Assembly (NCBI GenBank): GCA_023663185.1
Contig: JAMPHY010000003.1
Location: 1 to 64,000 of the forward strand
Direction: 5' to 3'
DNA: 64,000 bases
Origin: Clostridiales bacterium
GTDB taxonomy: Bacteria; Bacillota; Clostridia; Lachnospirales; Lachnospiraceae
Below the pieces are notes generated by a model. It saw only the letters and a program-made list of their open reading frames with translations, was not told the DNA's origin and ran no database searches. Positions within the stretch are counted from its first letter, which is position 1; each line of letters begins with the position of its first letter. This document shows, in pieces, positions 58,927 to 64,000 of the stretch. The position numbers were made by a program, and so were the translations under genes.

Positions 58927-59679
58927 CTATCTGTATTTGTCAAAGCTTCCGGTAGGCGCTTTTACGAGAACGTAAACGCCAAATCCTTTGGAATTAACAG
59001 CAACTACATTAGGATCAGCTGATAAATTAGGCAGAATGCTGACTCTTCCGCCTTCCTGAATAAGCAATACTGCATAGTCGCAGCCTGCCTGTCTGAAAGA
59101 TGCGGGTAAACCTACAGCAATACCGAGCGGTTGATTTAAGTCAATCACTTTTTTGCCATTCAGGAATGCGTTAAGGTCAAGCTCAGGACCTTTAACTGCT
59201 GCCACATTATCTGCAGCCAATACAGCCATTCCATAATTGATGCTGACTGTCGCAGCCGGGCCATGCTTGGAATCTACTGCATCCATTCTGACAGAACCGA
59301 TGCTTGACGCGCCAAATGCCGTAAGTACATCCGCTGTCGGTGTCACTACTGCAACGCCGTCTACTGATTTTGCATTGTAAACACCGTTTACCGTAGAAAC
59401 CAGTTTAGCTCCTGTTGATGTAACTACTGCTTTGCTTGTCAATGCCACACTCGCAGCAGCTGTAGAGCCTGTGCTCTCAGATGAGCTTGAACTAGAGCTT
59501 GATGACGTACTTGCTATTGAGTTTGACGATACGCTTGGTGTTAAACTGTGTACATTATGCACATTAGCTTTAGCAGCCTGACTTCCTGCACTAGCGTTTG
59601 CAGCTAAAGCGGGCGTTGCCACCAACATAGCGGTCATGGCAAATACACCGATGTTCTTAAGAACCTTCTTACTAACCAT
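58927..59679 (-). CDS. Secreted Ser-rich protein next to the recombinase
   Basis: A 250-residue exported protein. Signal peptide at 1-27 ('VLKNIGVFAMTAMLVATPA', cut after ALA). A Ser run of about 20 residues lies at about 50-75, a flexible linker. The C-terminal part (about 80-250) is a beta-rich domain: 'TVSINYGMAVLAADNVAAVK', 'NAFLNGKKVIDLNQPLGIAV', 'YAVLLIQEGGRVSILPNLSA' and 'KGFGVYVLVKAPTGSF'. I do not know its function; similar proteins occur near exopolysaccharide genes, as I recall. AAGGAGG 9 bases before ATG 59679. The upstream 100 bases reach the left inverted repeat of the recombinase segment; no good promoter was found there. Confidence 0.8.
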   Translation of the reverse strand: MVSKKVLKNIGVFAMTAMLVATPALAANASAGSQAAKANVHNVHSLTPSVSSNSIASTSSSSSSSSSESTGSTAAASVALTSKAVVTSTGAKLVSTVNGVYNAKSVDGVAVVTPTADVLTAFGASSIGSVRMDAVDSKHGPAATVSINYGMAVLAADNVAAVKGPELDLNAFLNGKKVIDLNQPLGIAVGLPASFRQAGCDYAVLLIQEGGRVSILPNLSADPNVVAVNSKGFGVYVLVKAPTGSFDKYR

Positions 59680-59779
59680 TTCTTTTTACCTCCTTATTAA
59701 ATTTATATATAACGGAGACAAAATCTCCAATATATATACATTTACCGTTTTCCATACATTACCGGTATTGGTTAATATG

Positions 59780-59811
59780 TTTCGTGAAATATATACATTT
59801 ATGAAATGTAT
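59780..59811. repeat. Left inverted repeat, recombinase core site
   Basis: A 32-bp sequence that recurs inverted at 61226-61257 with one mismatch. It can be read as arms TTTCGTGAAA and ATTTATGAAA (the second a near inverted match of the first) around the spacer TATATAC. This is the form of a tyrosine-recombinase crossover site. Confidence 0.85.
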
Positions 59812-59856
59812 GTGAAGCTTATGAAGCTTACGGCGTGTAATCAAACTGTCATGTCA

Positions 59857-59886
59857 TGACCACTATTTTGACGGCTTAAATTTTAT
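59857..59886. repeat. Direct repeat D, copy 1
   Basis: TGACCACTATTTTGACGGCT followed by an AT-rich tail, at the 3' end of the recombinase gene. It matches 61013-61042 in 18 of the first 20 bases. It could be an accessory binding site of the recombinase. Confidence 0.65.
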
Positions 59887-60994
59887 GCACATCAAATACT
59901 TTATTCATTAACACCCGTTTTTGATTTATGGTTGAATGCACATACAGATTCAGCGTAATCTGTATATTAGCATGTCCAAGTATTTCGCTTAAGCTCTTTA
60001 TATCTACCCCTTCTCTGATACACAGGCTGGCAAAATAATGACGCAGCATATGGAATTTAAAATGTTCTATACCGCATTTTTTGAGGATTGCTGCAAATCG
60101 ATATTGCAATGTCCTTGTTTCCGCCCATTCCTTCCTTTTTCCTACTATTAAATAGTCTGTATCCGCTTTTCTGTTTTCCTTTAAAATCTTCATAAGAATA
60201 TCGGGAATGGGAATCCTTCGCGCAGAAGTAACAGTCTTAGGCTCTTGTACCTTTATTGTCGTAGCGGCTGTTTCTACGTCAAATTTCTTTATCCTCTGCA
60301 TATTTTTATCAATTTTTAACACACCTTCCATAAAATCTATATCTCCCCATTTCAATGCGCACAACTCTCCAATACGTATTCCGGTATAGAATGCAGTCAA
60401 AATTCCTATACATGTTGAATCATCTGTATGCGAATATAAATATTTCGTCAGTTTCTTCATAGTATCGTCCGATGGAAGTTCCTGACATTTAGTACAGCTT
60501 GATATTTTTTTATTCACAAGAACCGGAAGATTATAGTTATATTCTGCGGAAACATATGAAAATGCCTGTCTGAAAATCCCGCCTATATTACGCGCATATG
60601 AGGCGGAAATCTTTGAACCGTCACTTATTTTTCTGATACTGCCAAGATACTCATTATAAGCGGCATTGCTAAAACTTTCAGCCTTCTGCATGGCTATATC
60701 GTTTCTCATATAAAGTTTGATAAGCTGTTTATAACATGCGCATGTTGATTCCTTCCATACATACCTTTTATCATTTATCCAAATATTTACGACCTGGGCT
60801 ATTGTAAATGTGCATTTCCCGATATTGCTTTCTTGTTCTGACATCAAATCCATCATTTTTTCCTTGCATTCTCTATAAGTGCTTCCATATACGGAACGAT
60901 ATTTTTTAATTCCGGATTTCACAACAGTCTGGCGTATGCGCCCTTCCCACCTTCCGTCCTTTCTTTTATATATATTTAAACCTCTTTTTGACAT
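59876..60994 (-). CDS. Tyrosine recombinase between inverted repeats
   Basis: A 372-residue integrase-family enzyme. The N-terminal arm ('LNIYKRKDGRWEGRIRQ') resembles the arm-binding domain of Tn916-type integrases, and a core-binding helical domain follows (about 60-160). The catalytic domain has Arg in 'FYTGIRIGELCALKWGDIDF', H-x-x-R in 'FKFHMLRHYFASLCIREGVD', G-H in 'LSEILGHANIQITLNLY', and the final Tyr in that segment, so all catalytic residues are present. AGGAGG 7 bases before ATG 60994. There are no phage or conjugation genes nearby and no tRNA, so it is not part of a visible prophage or ICE. The flanking inverted sites suggest an invertase. Confidence 0.93.
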   Translation of the reverse strand: MSKRGLNIYKRKDGRWEGRIRQTVVKSGIKKYRSVYGSTYRECKEKMMDLMSEQESNIGKCTFTIAQVVNIWINDKRYVWKESTCACYKQLIKLYMRNDIAMQKAESFSNAAYNEYLGSIRKISDGSKISASYARNIGGIFRQAFSYVSAEYNYNLPVLVNKKISSCTKCQELPSDDTMKKLTKYLYSHTDDSTCIGILTAFYTGIRIGELCALKWGDIDFMEGVLKIDKNMQRIKKFDVETAATTIKVQEPKTVTSARRIPIPDILMKILKENRKADTDYLIVGKRKEWAETRTLQYRFAAILKKCGIEHFKFHMLRHYFASLCIREGVDIKSLSEILGHANIQITLNLYVHSTINQKRVLMNKVFDVHKI

Positions 60995-61012
60995 AATTTT
61001 ACCTCCTAAATC

Positions 61013-61042
61013 TGACCAGTTTTTTGACGGCTATAAATTTAT
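61013..61042. repeat. Direct repeat D, copy 2
   Basis: TGACCAGTTTTTTGACGGCT plus AT-rich tail, just ahead of the recombinase ribosome site. Partner of 59857-59886 in the same orientation. Confidence 0.65.
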
Positions 61043-61153
61043 AATTGTTAGTTGTTATCCGTCTTCCGTTCTTATTTTACAACATTTTGTTGTGTCGCAA
61101 TGTTCTGCTATCCGCTTATAGCAAATTTTCATCAATTTTTTTATAAAAAAGTA

Positions 61154-61182
61154 TTGTAATACGGAACGCAAGATGGTATTAT
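61154..61182 (+). promoter_or_regulatory. Outward-facing promoter inside the invertible segment
   Basis: TTGTAA, 17-base spacer, TATTAT (4 of 6 and 5 of 6 consensus bases). It points away from the recombinase, through the right inverted repeat, to a terminator. After inversion it would point at the secreted-protein gene. Confidence 0.6.
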
Positions 61183-61225
61183 ATCTTAAGATTGAGTTGT
61201 TGTATAAAGTTGTTTCGGATAGAAA

Positions 61226-61257
61226 ATACATTTCATAAATGTATATATTTTACGAAA
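61226..61257. repeat. Right inverted repeat, recombinase core site
   Basis: Inverted copy of 59780-59811, with 31 of 32 bases identical. The 7-bp spacer TATATAC is the same in both when read in the matching direction. Confidence 0.85.
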
Positions 61258-61288
61258 TACTGTAGCATAGATAATCTATAATCATAAA

Positions 61289-61325
61289 AAGACCGTTTGA
61301 AGTAATCACCACTCCAAACGGTCTT
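61289..61325 (-). terminator. Terminator of the LacI-family gene
   Basis: AAGACCGTTTG and CAAACGGTCTT form an 11-bp perfect stem with a 15-base loop; on the minus strand five T residues follow. It also stands in the path of the outward promoter at 61154-61182. Confidence 0.85.
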
Positions 61326-61375
61326 AATTATTATCTTACATTATAAAATTGTATACCAAGCATAGCCTCTATTCC

Positions 61376-62398
61376 CTACTCACGCACCGTCCCCACCGAC
61401 TGTCCGGGCGACACTTTACCCTGCACGCGAATCCTTTTAGGCTCGGACGCCTTAGGGTGTTCGATAAGCAGGACTATGTTCTGCGCAATCGCCTCACCCA
61501 TCTTGTCTAAATCCTGCTCAAGTGTAGTCAGTTCAGGCGTAACCGCCTTTGAGAGCGGTATTCCGTCATAGCCCGCTACTGATATGTCGTCTGGGATTAC
61601 AAGCTTTCTTTCATATATCTCCCCGATTCCGCCCAGCGCAGAAAAATCATTCGGATATAAAATACAGGTAGGCGGATTAGGCAAATCCAAAAGCTCTGCC
61701 GTCAGGCTCTTTGCTTTGCGGAAATTCAGGTATTCTCCCTCTTTCACATATTCGTCCGGCACTGTGAGCCCAAACTCTGCCATTGTGGTATAGAAGCTGT
61801 CCACGCGCTCTTTCGTAACACTGTAAGTATGGGCTCCTTCTCCATGTATATATGCGATTTTCTTATGCCCTTTCGCATGGATATATGTGAGCAAATCCTT
61901 AATTCCCTCTGCGTAGTCATAACATACGGACGTCTTTTTTTCAAAAACGCAGTCTACTGTCACTAGCGGAAAATCACTCTCAATCAGCTCAATTATCTCC
62001 GGATCTTCGCGCTCCGTATACGCCATCACTATTCCGTCCACATCACGATACCTGCAATGCTCTAAATAGGTCATGTTATGATTTCCAATTCTTTTATTGA
62101 TAAAGATAATTTCATATCCCCTTTTTTCCACTGATTTTTTCAGGGAATTGATTATCTTTGGGAAAAATTCGTCCGTCAGTCCTGTGCCTTCTTCATCGCC
62201 AATCAATACGCCGATACTGTAACTGTGCTTCGAGCGCAGCGCCCTTGCCGTAGCGCTTGGAAGATATCCCATCTCGTCTGCGATTTTCCGGATTCTTATT
62301 TTAGTCTCTTCGCCGATATCGGACTTTCCATTCAGCGCCTTACTGACGGTAGCAACAGATACCCCGCAGCTTTTTGCCACTTCTTTTATTGAAACCAT
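61376..62398 (-). CDS. LacI-family transcription regulator
   Basis: A 340-residue regulator. The N-terminal helix-turn-helix 'MVSIKEVAKSCGVSVATVSK' and hinge helix 'SATARALRSKHSYSIGVLIG' are intact. The ligand domain (about 60-335) contains 'KGHKKIAYIHGEGAHTYSVT', 'PTCILYPNDFSALGGIGEIY' and 'ISVAGYDGIPLSKAVTPELT'. It should bind an operator under control of a sugar or other small effector. AGGATAG ahead of ATG 62398. It lies 53 bases after purA, on the same strand. Target genes cannot be told from this window. Confidence 0.95.
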   Translation of the reverse strand: MVSIKEVAKSCGVSVATVSKALNGKSDIGEETKIRIRKIADEMGYLPSATARALRSKHSYSIGVLIGDEEGTGLTDEFFPKIINSLKKSVEKRGYEIIFINKRIGNHNMTYLEHCRYRDVDGIVMAYTEREDPEIIELIESDFPLVTVDCVFEKKTSVCYDYAEGIKDLLTYIHAKGHKKIAYIHGEGAHTYSVTKERVDSFYTTMAEFGLTVPDEYVKEGEYLNFRKAKSLTAELLDLPNPPTCILYPNDFSALGGIGEIYERKLVIPDDISVAGYDGIPLSKAVTPELTTLEQDLDKMGEAIAQNIVLLIEHPKASEPKRIRVQGKVSPGQSVGTVRE

Positions 62399-62451
62399 AC
62401 GCTTCTATCCTATATAAATTATCTGCTTAACGTACTCTTGCGGTACATAAA

Positions 62452-63744
62452 CTATTTGCTAAACTTACTCTTACGATATATAATATCGTCGCGCCCCGGA
62501 CCGTTTGACACCATCGTAATCGGATAGCCGATTTGTTCTTCGATAAATTCTATATAATTACGGCAGTTTTCCGGCAGCTCTTCGTAGTTCTTGATACCGC
62601 GTATCTCGCATTTCCAGCCCGGAAGCGTCTTTAATACGGGTTTTGCCTTTTCAAGTTTAACGGTAACAGGGAAGTCGGTTGTTACTTCTCCATCTATTTC
62701 ATATCCTACGCAGACCGGAATCTCATCAAGATAACCGAGCACGTCTAATACCGTAAATGCCACGTCGGTTGCTCCCTGTAATCTGCAGCCGTATTTGGAA
62801 GCCACGCAGTCAAACCAACCCATACGTCTCGGACGTCCGGTAGTTGCGCCGTATTCACCGCCGTCTCCGCCGCGTCGTCTAAGTTCGTCCGCTTCATCGC
62901 CGAATATCTCCGATACGAAAGCTCCTGCGCCGACTGCTGAAGAGTACGCCTTGCATACAGTCACAATCTGCTTGATTTCATAAGGCGGAATCCCCGCTCC
63001 TATCGCGCCGTAAGCTGCCAATGTGGAAGATGACGTTACCATCGGATAGATACCGTGGTCTGTATCTTTAAGCGTTCCAAGCTGTCCCTCCAAAAGAATG
63101 GTCTTACCTTCTTTAAGCGCTTTATCAAGATATGCGGAAACATCGCATACATACGGTTTAATGATATCTCTGTACTGGTGCAGCGTATCTAACAGCTCTT
63201 CTTGCACAATCAGCGGTTTGTGGTAAAGATGTTCTAACATAATGTTTTTGGTTACGCATATTCTCTCCACTTTTTCTTTCAAGGTTTCTTCGTCAAACAG
63301 TTCGCTGACCTGAAAGCCGACTTTAGCATATTTATCCGAATAAAACGGGGCAATTCCTGACTTGGTAGAGCCAAAGGATTTACCGCCGAGCCTTTCCTCT
63401 TCATACTGGTCGAACAGTTTATGATAAGGCATTACAATCTGGCATCTGTCGGAAACCAGAATCTTTGGCATCGGCACATTTCTGTCCGTAATCGACTTTA
63501 TTTCATTGAATAAAATCGGAATATCAAGAGCCACTCCATTGCCGATAATGCTTGTAGTATGTCCGTAGAAAACTCCCGACGGCAGTGTATGGAGGGCAAA
63601 CTTTCCATAATTATTGACGATTGTATGTCCGGCGTTGGCGCCACCCTGATAACGAATTACTATGTCCGCCTCTTTCGCCATCATATCGGTAATCTTGCCC
63701 TTGCCTTCGTCTCCCCAGTTAGCGCCTACTATTGCTTTTACCAT
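62452..63744 (-). CDS. purA: Adenylosuccinate synthetase
   Basis: A 430-residue enzyme that makes adenylosuccinate from IMP, GTP and aspartate. 'MVKAIVGANWGDEGKGKITD' is the GTP loop with the catalytic Asp, 'IVIRYQGGANAGHTIV' has the catalytic His, 'GSTKSGIAPFYSDKYAK', 'ILLEGQLGTLKDTDHGIYPM' and 'GATTGRPRRMGWFDCVASKY' are family marks. Complete length. AGGAGGAG 7 bases ahead of ATG 63744. purB is upstream, so the two AMP-synthesis steps are together. Confidence 0.98.
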   Translation of the reverse strand: MVKAIVGANWGDEGKGKITDMMAKEADIVIRYQGGANAGHTIVNNYGKFALHTLPSGVFYGHTTSIIGNGVALDIPILFNEIKSITDRNVPMPKILVSDRCQIVMPYHKLFDQYEEERLGGKSFGSTKSGIAPFYSDKYAKVGFQVSELFDEETLKEKVERICVTKNIMLEHLYHKPLIVQEELLDTLHQYRDIIKPYVCDVSAYLDKALKEGKTILLEGQLGTLKDTDHGIYPMVTSSSTLAAYGAIGAGIPPYEIKQIVTVCKAYSSAVGAGAFVSEIFGDEADELRRRGGDGGEYGATTGRPRRMGWFDCVASKYGCRLQGATDVAFTVLDVLGYLDEIPVCVGYEIDGEVTTDFPVTVKLEKAKPVLKTLPGWKCEIRGIKNYEELPENCRNYIEFIEEQIGYPITMVSNGPGRDDIIYRKSKFSK

Positions 63745-63812
63745 AATATCTCCTCCTGTTTCACATTTTATATTACAATCTACACTTGTAATAAAATATT
63801 AAATAGTATTTA

Positions 63813-64000
63813 CTATACGCTTATCTCCGCCTTAACTCCGAGCAAATCCTTATTCTCTTCAAGAATCGGCTTTACAACTTCTTTAATAAACTTCTCCACC
63901 TGTGCGGGCGCACAGCCTATATATTTAGAAGGCTCCATCGTCTTTTGCAAATCTTCAAGCTTCATATTAAACGCCGGTTCTTCGGCAATCAGCTCTAACA
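63813..64000 (-). CDS. purB: Adenylosuccinate lyase, 3' end only
   Basis: The window ends within this gene. The last about 62 codons read 'ELIAEEPAFNMKLEDLQKTM', 'EPSKYIGCAPAQVEKFIKEV' and end 'LGVKAEISV'. The P-A-F and Y-I/V-G-x-A-P-x-Q segments match the C-terminal domain of adenylosuccinate lyase, which acts next after PurA. The stop lies 68 bases before purA. Catalytic residues are outside the window, so the call rests on the tail and on the context. Confidence 0.85.
   Translation of the reverse strand, partial: LELIAEEPAFNMKLEDLQKTMEPSKYIGCAPAQVEKFIKEVVKPILEENKDLLGVKAEISV

Larger units (their letters stand above)
60995..61375. other. Upstream region of the recombinase
   Basis: A 381-base gap that holds direct repeat D copy 2, a short palindrome (ACAACATTTTGTTGT near 61080), the outward promoter, the right inverted repeat and the terminator of the LacI-family gene. 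No gene is seen. Confidence 0.7.

Noticed and set aside
59876-60994. Recombinase as the edge of a prophage or integrative element
   Set aside because: No phage, relaxase, replication or excisionase genes and no tRNA are nearby. The flanking sites are inverted, not direct, and enclose only this gene.
63745-63812. Purine riboswitch or other RNA element before purA
   Set aside because: The gap is only 68 bases and AT-rich, with no paired structure of the needed size.

Overview
The window looks like chromosome from a gut-type Lachnospiraceae bacterium (Bacillota, Clostridia). This is inferred from gene content: clostridial folate, pyrBI, ppdK and ppk/ppx genes, strong AGGAGG ribosome sites, accessory proteins of a kind frequent in that family, and AT-rich exopolysaccharide genes. 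No rRNA, tRNA, CRISPR array or complete insertion sequence was seen.

Layout. (1) 1-11.7 kb is an accessory island, all on the minus strand. It holds five diverged copies of a small family (DUF6033-like: a short N-terminal signature, a Lys/Glu/Ala-rich helix and often a conserved C-terminal tail), mixed with unrecognised proteins, a GNAT-type toxin-antitoxin pair flanked by 82-bp direct repeats, gene remnants, a gene broken by an in-frame stop and an AlbA_2-type gene broken by a frameshift. (2) 11.8-15 kb holds a membrane diguanylate cyclase and a compact three-gene cassette of unknown function. (3) 15-41.3 kb is mainly housekeeping: ppdK, a glycerophosphodiesterase, an ABC-F ATPase, a PHP phosphatase, a HAD hydrolase, maf, a likely pheA-ATPase-ppx-ppk operon, a sugar-sensor/GGDEF fusion, the folC-folE-folP-folBK operon, a nitroreductase and pyrBI. 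Five copies of a 137-171 bp palindromic element sit between these genes. (4) 41.7-59.7 kb is an AT-rich surface-glycan locus: Stealth phosphotransferase, PIG-L-type deacetylase, flippase, six glycosyltransferases, acetyltransferase, methyltransferase, two large multi-membrane proteins, a polymerase-like protein, an SH3 envelope protein and a secreted Ser-rich protein. (5) 59.7-61.3 kb holds a lone tyrosine recombinase lying between 32-bp inverted repeats. (6) 61.4-64 kb holds a LacI-type regulator, purA and the 3' end of purB.

The most exciting element is the recombinase module. The two 32-bp inverted repeats (one mismatch) each have the form of a tyrosine-recombinase core site with the same 7-bp spacer. 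The segment between them carries the recombinase and a good outward-facing promoter. As sequenced, that promoter faces a terminator and the 3' end of the LacI-family gene. If the segment flipped, it would face the secreted protein and the glycan genes behind it. I infer a self-encoded phase switch for surface glycan expression.

Starts were chosen by ribosome binding site and family conservation where the longest open frame was unlikely. Family names come from recall of sequence patterns, not from searches.
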